From the NCBI GenBank assembly GCA_025890175.1, contig JANPYM010000007.1, positions 600,944 through 664,943 of the forward strand: a stretch of 64,000 nucleotides of DNA, in the 5' to 3' direction. Numbering within the stretch: the stretch's first letter is position 1; every line of letters starts with the position of its first letter. A program made the position numbers and the translations under genes. The stretch is from Ciborinia camelliae. Lineage: Eukaryota; Ascomycota; Leotiomycetes; Helotiales; Sclerotiniaceae. Positions 21,901-35,700 of the stretch are shown one piece after another. The notes beneath the pieces were generated by a model, which made no database searches, was not told the origin of the DNA, and saw only the letters and a program-made list of their open reading frames with translations.

Positions 21901-24900
21901 CATCCTCTCGAATCCTAATTGACACTCACCTAAATGCACTGTTCATGTTGTAGACATATACCCTAGACAACTGCTTTGAAAGCTCCGTTGGTGTAAGTAG
22001 ATCAAGTCTTCGAAAAAGAGCATCTTGAGGCTCATTTTGACCGGTATAGGAAGTCGCATCGATCAAGATTCCAAATGGCTTATGCCACATGCGACTTGCA
22101 ATCTGCAAAATTCGTTAGTGGACGTCGTTTGGGATATATGGATCCAACTAACTAACCTTCAGGTACACATATAGCAAAAGATCATAGTCTGTTCCTTCTG
22201 TGTCAATGTTTCGAAGTATGATACAGATCATGGATAATCCATCCTATTTCCGTAAGCCAAGAACGTATTTAACATGATCATAAGTGCCTACCTTGCTTTC
22301 GCCACCATCATACACGGCTCTATTTGATACCACAGCTTCCGAACTTCGACCGGCGTTTCGAAGCATGAAATGTTGGAAGCGTGAATACGATGGAGGAGTA
22401 TTTTGTGAAATTGCCGGCCTATTCCAGGATACATCCATTGGTGGCGGCCCGAGATTAGAGATGAGTGCTCGGAGAGCATCCAGCACTGGGGTATGACTCT
22501 TAGTACTGTCGATTGGAGATCGGAGAGAGAGTTGCCGTTCACGGAGAACAAGCTTTTGTCGGACATGGTCCCAATGATCATACAAAAACCGATGCAGAGC
22601 TACGCAAGAGCCGAAATCGAAAGACTCGGACTCGACAAGTGGTTCTCTAACATTAGGAGGCGCCTTTCAATGTTAGCTTTTTTCTTCTACCAATTTAGAT
22701 GAACGTACTGATATCTCCCGCAAGAATGTCGTTACACGATATATATTTTGTGTCAAAAAGTCGTTTAGAGGGTACATGTAGGGCTCCTTTGCGCCGAAAA
22801 GAACATTATTGGCTAAATTCTGGACTACCTTCGCGATCAGGAGAAGCCCTCGGCGCATTTCTTTCGACGGCGGGGATGCTATCAAGCCTTCCGCATCAGG
22901 GGCAACAATCGCCGGGCAGAAGAATCGTAGAAATATAAACGCGCCGACAGCCGTGAATTTTGCATCAGGAAACCTTCTCATTACGCAAGAGGATATCTGT
23001 GCAATGTCAATAATGCAACAACATGGCGGAGCATAAATGAACTTACAATACTGCAGATCTTTCTAAAAGACACGGGGATCCGCGATGCAGAGTTGCATAT
23101 ATCATCGATGAAGACTTTTGTCACTACACGAAGTTGTAGAGCATTTTTCTGCAATTCTTCTGGGGAAGTTGTTCTAGCAGGATCAAGTTCAAGGTCCAGG
23201 TCTTTTGAGGTAAGAACAAGGCGCTCCAAAACTTTCTGTAGTGTCGCTTTTAGATACGCAGCGCCCTTCCATTTGGCATAGACAGATAGTAGTTTAGTAG
23301 CAACACAATTTCTTCTCAAAAGTTCAGCCTCATTTTCTGAGTGATATTAGTATTCAATTAGGATTTCATATACAAGAATGACTTACCGGTTTCCTCAACT
23401 TCATGCTCGATAAGCGCTTCAAGCAAAGAAAATCCCATGCCGCGGGAGTCGAAAATATTGAGAAGTGAAATGGTCATCTCATCCACTTCCGTACTCGGGC
23501 ACGCATCGCAAAGTGCAATCGTAAGTGTCATGTCATTAACAAGTAGCTATTGGCGGCTATCATTAGTAATGAATCAATTGGATGGGATGAATTTTTAACA
23601 CTAACTTCAAGAAGTTCATCGTACTTTTGATTCACAGCTGCATCAGACAAGTTGTTGAATTCGGTACCCTGTATCAAAATGTTGCAAAGGACTTTGACGA
23701 AAGCTGTTCTAACTTCAAGGTCTTCATGATAACCAATACCCAAGGAATGCTTGAGGCCAACATCAATATTCGCACTCAAAAGGTTAGAAAGTGCAGAAAT
23801 TGCAAGCTCTGGACTGCTCATAGAATCATCGCTCACGGCAGATATTAACCGAACCTCATTCCTACCTATTTCTACCGTTTCGTAATTGAGGAGAGACAAG
23901 AATCTATTGAAATATGTATGGAACATCTGTGACTTCAAGTCGCTTGTATCTGCATCGGATTGGCCTTCGGCTGGCTGCAGGGGAAGACGATACGTCAATT
24001 CTGCTAGTGCCTTTAAAGAAGCTCGGTCAAGGTCTTTTTGGAGGCGGAGAAGCTCATCAACACGAGTGCCAGCTAGGTGAACACCAGTATCGGCATTTGG
24101 AGTTCCTGGGCGAGCGATCCATCCAAAAATCACCTCCAAGAGCTGATTACGAATACGCACATCGTGCCTCAAATTCAAAAGTTCTTTCTTCTGTGTGAGA
24201 GTTTCACATAGCTGACAAATCTTAATTTTGACCCTCAAGGTACTTGCTCCCTCCGTTGACCCATTCAAGAACTTCGCAAAATTGAGTGCCAAGGCACCAA
24301 TATCAACCGACATTCCTGTGCCTAATTCGGCTGGGCTTCCGAGCTTTTCAACGATACTCTTTAATAGTGCTGCAGCCTGCTCCGCAAAGATGATTCGGGA
24401 ATCGATAGGGATTGCATTGCTCCGCGGGCTATCAAATAAAACGTCAAGTTCTGTTTGGAGAGTCTCAAATAGAGGCATGTGTAATGCCTTAGCAAGATCA
24501 CACGAGAGGGCATCTCTGGTGCCTTCACGTATCCTGATACTGTTGCTAGCTAATAATTGGACACTTTGCCGCATATATCGACTAAGCAAAGTTCCATCAT
24601 AGCCTTCTACAGTAACCTTATCGATCCATCGCAAACTGGCAAGTGCCTGGTCATCCGGACCAGAAAGAAAAGATTGGCCCGCAACACAAATGCCACCAAG
24701 AGAAGCAAGGAATCCAGAACAATTGCGCCACTCTCCCAAGGATCTTTCATCGAGAACTTCAGAGCGCGCAGTATGTTGCTTCGACAATCTAACCCACCGA
24801 TCAAAGATAGTCTCCCATGCATTTATAATACCGGCGGTAGGGTGTTGCATTTGACGTAAAAGACCTCTCGCCCGCTTCTGAAAAGCAACTAAACCTGTAA

Positions 24901-27512
24901 ATCGGAAGTCTTTTGAACCAAGCTCTTGATAAACGTCCATATTACGCGCATTTGCTAGGGTTAGCTTGGTGAAGTCCGGCGCGGACTCGACAAGACGAAT
25001 CTCTTCTGCAAATACAGAGATGCTTGATGCAACTAGCTGGCAAATTGCTATATCGGACGAGCAAAGTGTAACTAAAAATGATGTTTCCATCATAGAGTAT
25101 GCTGCCAATCGTTCCGAAACATCTTCTGTTAATTCAGTTAAGTCCTATTATACGTGAGTATTTGCAATCGAAGGTACATCTGGCATTGCGTAACTGATCG
25201 TACAACCATTTAAGGATTTAGTTCTTGAGGCGAGAGGCATTGAGAAACGTTACAGATATCACTTACTTTGATCTTTTTCAATAAATTGAGCCTTGCTTGC
25301 AAGTAGCTATGTACGAAGCCAAGAGCGGAGTGTTCATCAACAGTTTGGTTAATGATTTTACTTGAAATTGAACTGAGTATAAAGGAGCTATATAAAAATG
25401 CGTCAGTAAGTTGGACAGCGTGGCTGGCAACCAATTCCCAACTACTTACGTTGATTCCCAGAAGTTAAATTTCACGCTATTCGAAAAAATGAAATCTTTA
25501 TTTTGCCACACAGACATGGTAGCTACAGTCAATGAATTTCGGCAAACTTCACTCGTTAAAATTCTAATTTTCTCATCCTCGGATGTCAGAAAGGCCATGA
25601 AAGCACCGTACATGTCCTCGTAGGCGGCCTCATTACTATGTGAGTACAGGTCCATACCAATAAACAGGGCCATAGGATACATATCCAAGAATGTTAGCAT
25701 GCTGTACACCAATTCTGATGATGCAAATTTCGTTTGTTTGTTCAGGGTCATGTGTTCGGCGGGGTAAGAGTCTCTGAATCTCAATGATGTTCCCTACTGG
25801 CGGATTAGCAATGCATCTCAACTATTATGAATGCGCCATACCTTCATGTAAGTGCGAATGAAGTCAGAAATCTTAGCAAACAACGGCAAGTAGTCACTGG
25901 CATTAGACTGCTTGGCGAAGTGCGTACATGCTGTTATTACAGCAAGTTTGAAATCTGGAGACGTATTGGGAGCAAGACAGAAAGGGGTGAGACCATCAAC
26001 GCAAGTTTCAAAATTTAGATGCGCCAAACTGACAAATGCTGCTGTCATTAAACCAGTGTCAATGGTTGTGTTTTCTGCACCCACGGTATACCTCCTGAAT
26101 ACTGCTTCACGCACTTCTTCTTGAACATCTAGAGCATAGCTCAAGAGTGCCGAATCACTATCGAGAGGAAAATGTCTTGCTACTCGCAAAACGGAGGTCA
26201 AACAATAAATGGCTACTTCATTTCTGTTTCTCAAAGTCTTTCTCAGCATCTCCAAAAACGATACCTTCTTGGAGATACTGCTACTTTTGACATCTCTCAT
26301 GTTGCTAGCGACTTCAAAGACGTCTGGGAGAAGGAATAGTAAAGACGTTTGAAATGGAAATAGTAATGTTTTCCGTCTTCCCGCATCTATCATTGTATTT
26401 GTCATATCAAAGAGCGTTTCCGCTCCACCGTCTAGCCTTTTGTGCATTGTGTGTAGTTCAATGAATTCTTCGGGGTTTCGCTCCAGCCATCGGGTGATTA
26501 GTTGAGGCACGACTATTGCCACAATGGTCTGAAAGGCCTTGCGCAGATGTAAGAAGCTGCCACACAATTCTTGTATTACAACACCCAGTTTTCGACCGTC
26601 AACCCAGAAAGATGGGATCAAGCGCACTGTGACGAGCGCCTCATCGTCGACTGCAACACCGTTCTGTGCTTGATTTCCGTTCGAAGATTGGGCCGCCAGC
26701 AGTCCACGGAGGGAGCCCCGCAAATACTCGAGGGTCCGGGGCCAATTGGTGAAGGAAACAAACTCCACAACTTTCCTTATGCATGTCTCGGTGGATTCCG
26801 AATGCTCCTGGATCAATATTGCAGCCTCGGTTCCATTTTGTTGGCCATTTGGGCCGTTCGATGAGTCCAAACCCGAGGGATCACGAGTGGGAGGGGACCC
26901 AAGAACATCGTCTAAAATGTTGGATGCTGGAAGTACATAACCATCGGGTATAGGATTCGAGAACAACTTGATCACATCTATTAATCTTTTGGCCAAGTCA
27001 TCGTCTAAGGCTTCTGGAGGGTTGTCGCGCGCCAAAAGTTTGTTTCTGGATGCCCTTCGTCCTTCTGGTTTTATGCTATCGTCGGATATGTAGCCCTGAG
27101 AAAGCAAATCTTCTCTATCGCTAGCATTCTCTGTAGCATTGATGCTTTCCCAGTGAGTTGTACAGCATTCAGCTAATAGCTCAAGTACATAAAATTCCGA
27201 ATGTAAAACATGCAATGGATGCGCTGATATTGTTTTGAATGGTCTTGCAAGATCTTCTAGCAGTTGCACGAGGGCTTCGGCGACGACCGCGATAGATGTT
27301 TTACTGATATTGACGAGGGTAGTGCGACTCAAGAGGGCAATTTCGTCGCGATTGAGGTCGTATGCATCGGCGCCAGTTCTGTGTGGGAGCTGCGTGTAAA
27401 CAATATGTTAGCTAATTTTCGAAGCGAAGAGGAGCGCGATTGGGAATTGGGAATATACTTTTGTGATCAGCCTCTCCACCAAAGTAATAACTAGACTTGA
27501 GTTATCACTCAT
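18932..27512 (-). CDS. Neurofibromin/IRA-type Ras GTPase-activating protein (15 exons)
   Basis: Minus-strand exons are 27512-27459, 27389-25842, 25793-25450, 25387-25267, 25144-23606, 23546-23387, 23336-23047, 22996-22709, 22663-22292, 22243-22157, 22102-21930, 21881-21205, 21156-19311, 19255-19003 and 18946-18932. They total ~2588 aa, every junction in frame. The GAP domain (about residues 1200-1500) shows the arginine-finger region ELLRRNCVATKLLSVYAKWK, KDLDLELDPAR, and the FLRFFCPAIVAPD signature. It is followed by a Sec14-like segment (WHKPFGILIDATS) and a PH-like segment (VFQPIIRLSKTKGKVEVI). The protein stimulates GTP hydrolysis by Ras and so damps cAMP and growth signalling; yeast equivalents are IRA1/IRA2. 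The ATG at 27512 gives MSDNSSLVITLVERL. The last exon encodes only LIIA before the stop. RAT1 lies 1.4 kb away on the same strand. Confidence 0.94.
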
Positions 27513-28916
27513 GACTTGTCGCGGGCGGCGTTGGCAACTACGCCAGACCACTCAGTGATTGTCCGACATGCGCTTCAAGCATGCGCGTTCGTCGTTTGTC
27601 GTAGAAGCTCAATAGAGCTGGGATGTATAACTTATTTACTGTCTTGCCTGGACCGGAGGAAAAGAAGCAGTTTGGCAGCAATTAAATTGTAAAGGCAACA
27701 CGGGCATGACACTCGATTTGAGGATTTGAGGATTTGAGGATCTAATAAGAGCTCAGAAAATATTAGGTGTATCTGAATGAAGTAGCTTGAACTCTTCTAT
27801 TTAGTTGTAGGGTTTTTTTAGGTTCGCACCTCACACACGTGTAGTCATGGATGAACAAGTCGCTGGCTGGAGTGGAGAAAATATTATTGGGGATGAGAAC
27901 ATTAGGGTAATATAGGGAGGGACCTTTTTTGGTTCAAATGTTTGGTCTCGGGAACTACAGTACCTAGCAACCTAATTATTATTAGCAAGGGACGGAGGGA
28001 GTATAGGTAAGTGTATAAAACAATAATAATAAGTGAATGAATGAATGAATACAATAATCCTGTCAAGTTGTGAATGTATATAGTATATGTATAGGTATAT
28101 ATATCCTGTCGTAGATAAATCGAGAATGTGGATGATTGACAGTGTCGGAAATAGGTACCTAGTGAAAGGTTATGATGACAAATACTAACTAGGGAGGTAG
28201 GTTTCAAAGGTTTATTTGACACTTATCAATACCTACCTACCTCTCTACCAATCTACCTAGGTAATACAATACACCTGCAACTTTAACCCTTTATATAATT
28301 GTACTTTGTGGTAGAGAGGGATTAAGTCAAAATTTCATCATCTCTAGCTCTACAATTCAATTTGATTTTCATAGATACACTCCAGGGCTGTACTCTCCAG
28401 CTAGTACTACTCTAGATGTCTAGTGTCTACCTAGGAAGGGCAAAAGTATGGGAATTTGAGGAAGTCTATTTCATTATTAAGGTTTACCTACAAATATAAT
28501 GATGCAGTGGTGGGTCAATGGTACCTAAGTATGTATCAGATGAGCTTCACTTAAATTAAATCTACTAGACCAGGTTATTCTAAAAGATTACAGTACCGGT
28601 ACAAATGCCAGGACTCATTGATGCATGCCATCGTGCTAATAAGAGTTGTAGAGAGAGTTATGGCAGCAGTTGATTTGCATTGATAATAAAACCCCCATAT
28701 ATTTTCAAGGTACGGCATTAAAATTTGCACTTAGTTCTAAAAGCAATAACGCCCCAACAATCTTTTTTGGTTATGCCATGCCACCCCAGTTACTTGCCCT
28801 ATTTTGATGATACAATGTTGTTATTCAAGCCATGTATGCGATCTGATGAATAGACTCAGAAATGATATATATCATTTTTAGATAGTGAATCCGCAGAAAT
28901 TAGCAAAGCCATCTAT
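27513..28916. other. Intergenic region between the Ras GAP gene and RAT1
   Basis: About 1.4 kb. It holds the Ras GAP promoter side and the RAT1 3' flank. Simple repeats include three copies of GGATTTGA near 27720-27742, GAAT repeats near 28033-28050, and TACCTAGG palindromes at 28254-28263 and ~28428. No gene is supported; an open frame at 27902-28222 on the minus strand is hydrophobic low-complexity sequence. Confidence 0.5.
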
Positions 28917-31900
28917 TTAACGTCGTCCCCCATAATTGTTGTAATTATTATAATTACCTCTATGGCCGTCTGCATTTCCTCTTGACTGATCATTGTTTGA
29001 GCCTGAGCTATATCCGGGAGGTGGTGGTGGTGGAGGATATCCCCCATATGATCCTGGCGGCGGTGGAGGTGGTCCACGAGCAAAAGCGCCAGCTCCTGGT
29101 GGGGGTGGCTGCCAACCTGGCGGAGGTGGCGGCTGAGTGTAACTGTTGTAGTAGTTCTGAGAACCATAAGATTGGTTGTTATACCTCGGTGCTGTTGTTC
29201 CCGGACCGTTGTAACGATTACCGTTGCCGCGATTGTTATTACCAGAACCATAGTTGAATTGGTTACGACCTCTTCCATCACCTTGTAATGGTACTCCGCC
29301 ATAATTTCGACCCGATCTAGCTGCTCTGCTTTTTGTCATTTCGATATCGCTCTGATTGAGTGCTGGCTGGCCAAAATCAACCCCGACCAACAACATAGAC
29401 TTGTGAATATGATTAGATTTAGGCATTTCGTAATGTACACTAGATAAATTGTAAGCGAGATACTGTCAGAAAATTGATTTATATTTACCGTATTGATCGA
29501 TCCTCATCAAGACCTGGCATTGCTCCACTCTCCAATGGAAAGACCAAAGAGCTATAAGGAAGGTAATCCTCGTTCTTCTCAATTTTTCCTGTCAAACCTT
29601 CACTGACCTTGGGATTCAACTTCATATAGGGTGAGTCCTGTTTCTTTGAATAAAACTTGCTAGTGATCTCATCGTAGAGAGTATGATGAGCTTCTGACAC
29701 CAGAAGAACATCTCTTCCAAGGCCATTGCGAGCTGAAACATCCGCGGGCAATGATGGATACACCTTAGCCATTGCATTAAGCAATCGCTCCGAGTCAATG
29801 AATGGCAATAGAGCAACGCCTTGCCAAGCGAATTTCTTACCGTTCAGGTCAACTATGAAGTCCTCTGGATAGAAATCGATAATTTCACTGTCTTCGTTGG
29901 TCATTAGGTGATGAAACTGCTCTGGAATAGCTTGTCTTGAAGCTGCTGGAAGGACACCCATAAGTTGTTCGAATGGTCTGAAAATTCTCCCTTTTTGAAA
30001 ATTGACCTTCATGTCCTTGAGATTGGCAAAATCGGCGGCGAAAGGGGCATAATGGTAAGGATAATACCAATCCCAGGATGGGCATCCTTGGAAATAGTAT
30101 AGCAAGACCCATGCTAATCCTTCCACATAGGCTCTACCAACCTGGTGGCGAAACTCAATATCTTTGGGATCTCTGTTGAACTTCTGCTCATAGTACCTAT
30201 CAGCGTAACCATCTTCCCATAGCCTGACAGTGTCAGGAGGAAGGTCATCGTCCGGTGTTCTTGGCGTTCCTGGTGTCCCAGAAGTTGGCGTGTTGCGTCC
30301 TGGTGTACTGCTGTCATCATCCTCGATGAGCTCTGCTTTACGTTTTCCCAGTGCGGTTGTTGGAAAATCTGCCGAGGGATCATCGGTTTTAGGCTCACCG
30401 TTATCATCATTAGCTGACTTGCCATTCATCATCTCCTTTAGTGCTGCAGCCGCACTTTTGTTAGCCATACTGGCCTGGTAGGCTGCACCTCGGTTGACTA
30501 CCATATCATAGGTCATAGTCTTGGCTTCCTTGGTGATGTTACCAGGAGTGAAAAGTGGCAAGCCTGTCGGAGCAGCTCCGCCCGGAGGCTGTCTGCCATT
30601 AGATGGCGAGTCCTGAGTACCACCGTTCCCACGATTACGACCATATCGCTCATTTCGCTCATTGTTGAGCTTACGCTTCTTTTGAAAATTCTCTTCTGCC
30701 TTTCTTCTTCGCCTGAAGATAGCATCCTCTTGCTTAGCCAATCCATCAAGAATGAATTGAGCTCTCTCGAGGTCGACATGACCATCTTTGGTCAAATAAC
30801 CACCCATGTAGGGAATATTATCACGCCATATGGCAATCAAAGTATTAATACCATCCTCTCGAATCTCGAGACTAGGAAGATGAGGTAAGAAATCATTGCC
30901 GACAAAGAAACACATAAAAACCCAGTCATCTAAAGCTCTTTCAAGATCAAATCTGAAAGGTTGGCTAGGAACGTACATCTCTGCTGCTAAGTATTCACGA
31001 AGAACAGAGACGTGTAGCCAAATAAATGGTTTGAGAGCAGGGGCGCTAGCCTTCTCATCAAACTCACCATCCTTTAACTTGTACATGCCTTTACATTCTC
31101 GGGCTTCGTGGCCAGCTTGGCCGCACAATTTGCAGGTCCGTGGCTTTCCATCATTGAAGAATACATCTTCTCTCAAGATACGGAAATGAGGCTCATGCGT
31201 TGCCAGACCCAACATGATCAAGTCGGCATCTAATCCATACATGACATGTCGGGTATTGGGATCATGATCGGGAGAAGATCTTTGGGACCTAACAAATTCC
31301 ATAATTTTGTGTTCACCCTCACCTGGAACGGTAGAGTCTGAGATGATGACTTTCATCTTTGCCCAAGCAGGGTCAGTGTTGAGTTTGTATGCAATCCAGT
31401 ATCTGAGACTGGCGGCCAATATGTCCATGAACGGAGTTCCTGGGGTAATTTCGTTGGAATCCCAGGCTTTCTTGACCTCGGCCTCTTCAAGATGGCTACC
31501 TTGTGATTTTAACATCTTAAGCAATTCTGCCTTATCCTCCGCCTTTTCCCTTGCCTCTTGAGCGGAACGAAATCGACGAGATCGTTGTTGATTCATCTTA
31601 GCACGTGGCGCTACTCCGTCAATAGCAATCATCAACAGTTTCCTGGGTCGCACCATATTGACTACTCGATCCGTGTACTTGAAGATTTCCAACATCATTT
31701 CCTCCTCATCTTTGGGTGGGGCACGATCTTCCGGATGACCTGGAAAGTTCGTATTAGCACAAGTCAAAAAAGATAGGACTGCTCGTCGCAACGATCTGAG
31801 GAATTGTGATAAACATACTACAAGGATGAACGATTCCATTCATATCCAAATAAAGGTTGTCGCATTCCTCCCCGTTAGGATTTGGTCCTCTGATATCAAC

Positions 31901-32069
31901 TGGGATGATCTGGCCATCGATTTCGCGTGGTTGTTCTTCAATGACGGGAGAAACGATCTTGGGATATTGCTTGGTCTACAAAATGAAACGACATTATTAG
32001 CAAAACGGGAAAAGATGACATGTGAGAATCAACACTTACCAGCCATCTGAACAATGCTGGAACTCCCAT
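28917..32069 (-). CDS. RAT1: 5'-3' exoribonuclease Rat1/Xrn2 (4 exons)
   Basis: Exons on the minus strand are 32069-32040, 31975-31819, 31739-29489 and 29439-28917, giving 986 aa. The start [10 protein letters not shown] is the invariant N-terminus of the XRN family. Conserved XRN_N features include [47 protein letters not shown] and [17 protein letters not shown], which supply the acidic active site. A CCHC zinc knuckle ([14 protein letters not shown], ~265-279) is typical of Rat1 rather than Xrn1. A basic linker ([18 protein letters not shown]) may act as nuclear signal. The C-terminus ([15 protein letters not shown]) is followed by a tail of RGN/GYNN and long polyproline runs. Rat1 degrades RNA in the nucleus, processes rRNA and snoRNA, and drives torpedo termination. 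It shares a 645-bp divergent promoter with USO1. Confidence 0.96.
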
Positions 32070-32714
32070 TTTGATGAATGGATCTGGAAATTATTTCTAG
32101 GTGATAGGTAATCGAGTAAGAGGAAAATCTTCAAAAAGAAGTACCAGGCAGAGCCGGTGAAGTTTGAAGTTGTTTTGCGCTGGACCGATTAGCTTATCAG
32201 ATTGCCAAAATGTCGCAAAGAATAAATCGCGAGACTTCTCTTACGCCTATGTGCCTTGAGAAGTAAAAAAAAATGGAATATCGCGGTGATGCGAAGAAGT
32301 ATTAGTTATTCCTAAAGTTGAAAGAAATATCTAGTGCCATACATACAAACAATGAAAAGATGCGGCTGCAATCTCATTGTAGTGTAGTGTAGCTCGGATA
32401 GGCAAACTGGGAACGGAATTTTGATTCACCGACATCTAAAGACGCTAGTCTACATTTGCAGTATGTCTGGAGAAGCTCGAAAGTAGATTAAGAGTTAATC
32501 AAACTGCCAGATTTCGAAGATAAATATTCCCATTCCCATATTCCCCGTGGTGAATATTAGATAGGTATGCAGAAGAGGTGACATTATGCCACTGTGCTTC
32601 GAATTCTCAAATTATTCTTCAATGTTCAATGTACAAATAGAAATCAGAAAATCATAACGAAGAAGGGGAAACTTGGGTACTACCAAGAACACCTTTCATA
32701 TCCTATTTTTGGAA
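32070..32714. promoter_or_regulatory. Divergent RAT1-USO1 intergenic region
   Basis: This 645-bp region must contain the promoters of both divergent genes. It may also contain a short first exon of USO1, because the modelled USO1 N-terminus is some residues shorter than usual for the family. I found no exon with a convincing donor and matching phase. No specific regulatory site can be named. Confidence 0.5.
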
Positions 32715-35700
32715 ATGTCGAAAGTTGGGGAGACCATTTCCGTAAGTAGATTTACCATATCTCTTGGGAAATCCCTAGGGTATTTCAATCTTTTATCTTA
32801 CTACAAGACTAATACGAAATTCACTAGGTCTACGCTTCTCGACTTACTTCCTCTACTCTCCTAGAAGATCGACGGGCAGCATGTTTGGGCCTTCGAAGTT
32901 TTGCGAAAGACTATCCTGCATCTGTAGCCTCTGAGGCTTTACGAGGGCTAATTTCAAGCCTGCGCAAAGATGGGGAGGATGTCGATTCCATCAAAGTGGT
33001 CCTCGAGACTCTGCTATTCCTTTTCAATCCAAACCAAAACAGCGCCGAAGCGTCGGAGGAGCTTGCATATTTCATAGCGGATGAATTTACTACACGGCAA
33101 GACAACATAACATTACTGTTGGATTTTCTGGATACCAATGATTTCTATTCACGTCTATATTCATTACAACTTCTATCGGTAATCTTGTCATCCCGGACCG
33201 AGAGAACTGAAGAATGTATCTTTACGGCTCCTTTAGGTATATCAAGACTGGTAGCGGTACTAGATGATCGAAGGGAGGCAGTTAGAAACGAAGGACTCTC
33301 CTTGTTGACCTATTTGACACCAAGTTCCTCGGAGTTACAAAAACTGGTCGCTTTCGAAAATGCGTTCGATCGCATATTCAGCATAATAAAGCTTGAGGGC
33401 TCTCTCCAGGATGGCGATAGAATAGTTGAAGATTGCTTGATTCTTCTAGCGAATCTCTTACGGCTCAACGTATCCAATCAATCTTTCTTTCGGGAGACAG
33501 GATGTGTTCCTAAGTTATCAAAGCTATTGAACGACGCATTAGGTGCCGACAGTGAGGCCGAGGAGGTTGCCGAATGGGCTAAAGCTCAGCGGAATAGAAA
33601 CATTTATGCTCTCCTCGCAGTGCTAAGGTTGTTTCTAATAACCGGAGGAGCAGGGACACAAGCAAACCAGGCGTCTTTTGCGCAGCACGGCATTCTCAGT
33701 CAAGTATTGCAGTTAGCATTTAGTCAATCTACAGAAGTCCAAATAAAAGCTGAGGTATGCAACCCTTGTCCATCTAACAGCTTGTATATTGATTGTGACG
33801 TATAGGCTCTCTCAACTTGTGCGGATATGATTCGAGGCAATCCATCCCTTCAAGAGAATTTTGCTCAGCAACAAGTTACCTCTGTGCTTGATGAGCCCTC
33901 AGTCGAGAGCAACGGTCAATCTCAACGCAATGTTATCCCAAAAGTCTATGTAATCGATGGCTTACTTGATTTGACATTGAGTATACCTGCACTGTCCGCC
34001 TTTGATTCCCGCGCTGCTGCTTGTGAATGTATTAAAGCTTATTTTTACAATCACCCAGCCATCCGTAAACATTTTCTTCGCCGAGCCATAGATGGTCATG
34101 TTTCCGGGGCCGACGAGACAGCAAATGTATTGACAACACTTCTTCAACCTCTAGATAGTCATATATCGAGCGATCCATATCGTTACTGGTTTGCCTCGGT
34201 TCTTCTATTCCATTTAATATTCGAAGATTCCGAGGCGAAGAGTATGGCGATGGGCGTTGCTGAAGGCGATGCCGAAAATGGCGAGGAAGTAGTGACTTGT
34301 ATTCAATCTATCACCGCCAATCTAGTGATTGGCGTTCAAAAAGCTGTGGATGAGCGGGTCTTGGTTGCGTATCTCATGCTTCTTTGCGGGTGGCTATTCG
34401 AAGACCCAGATGCTGTAAATGACTTTTTGGGTGAAGGTAGCAATATCCAAAGTCTGATTCAAGCTGCGCTACATACAGGCGGTGATGGAGTAATGGTTCA
34501 AGGACTCTGTGCTGTTCTACTTGGAATTGTCTATGAGTTCTCCACAAAGGATTCCCCAGTACCCCGAGCTACCATCCATCCGATTCTCGGTTCAAGACTC
34601 GGGAGAGATCAATATGTAGATCGACTTACAAAACTAAGAGCCCACCCACTACTGCGAGACTTCGAAGTTCTTCCTCAGAAGCTCAGCTCTGCACCAGCTG
34701 GTGGCTTGCCAGATGTATTTTTTGACAAATCATTTGTGGACTTTATGAAAGACAACTTTAGCCGTTTATTACGTGTCATTGACCGAGATCCTGGATTTGA
34801 GATTGCGGTCATTGCAAATGGTGTTCAAAAGGGTATTTCACGAGAGATGGTAGACACTTTGAGGTCTGAGCTTGATGAGAAAAATAAGGCTCTGCTGAAG
34901 GCAGAAGAAGACTTGATAGCTCTTGGAGGACAACTAGGGCAGGAGCAAGCCGATCATCGCAGAGCTAAAGAGACTTCGGTAGTAGAACTTTCTAGGATTA
35001 AAAACGTGAATGAGGCTCTTCAGCGACACCATGAAGAAGACATAAGGTATGTATAGTTCTGACGAGTTAAATTTCGAGGGCTAACAATCAAAAGCAAATT
35101 ACGTATAGAGCATGATCGAGCGAACCAAGATTATCAGCGACAATTAAAAGAAGCCCAAAAGGCAGCGGAAGCTGGTGTTGAGCTTGTTCGAGCGGAAAAT
35201 GACCGGACAAAAGAAGATTATCAGCGGCAATTAGAACAAGCTCAGAGGTCAGCGGAAGATAAGGCTGAAAGTGTACGAGCTGAACATGACCGGGCGATTC
35301 AGGATTATCAAAGACAGCTGGAACATGTTCAGAAGACGGCGGAAGCCAATGCCGAACGTGTGCGTCGACGAACAGATGCGGAAATTGCAGATCTTCAAGG
35401 TAAGATCGAGCGATTAGAAGCAGATCTTGCGAAGGTATGTTGTCACCTATATTATGGTTACTGGTTACTAACACACGGTATAGGCAAACAAAGACCATGT
35501 TCAGGATTTGCAAACCGCCCACAATGAATACACAGCAAATAAGGCCGAACTAGATGCACGCTTGAAGCGTGCAGAAGAAAAAGCTAAAGAAACGGAGGAA
35601 CGAGCCAGCGCCGCGCATGATAAAGTCGCCAAGGCAGAAGTGGTTTTGCAGGACAAAGAGACCGCAAGACAGGCGGCTCAAAGTGAACTTGACGACCTAC

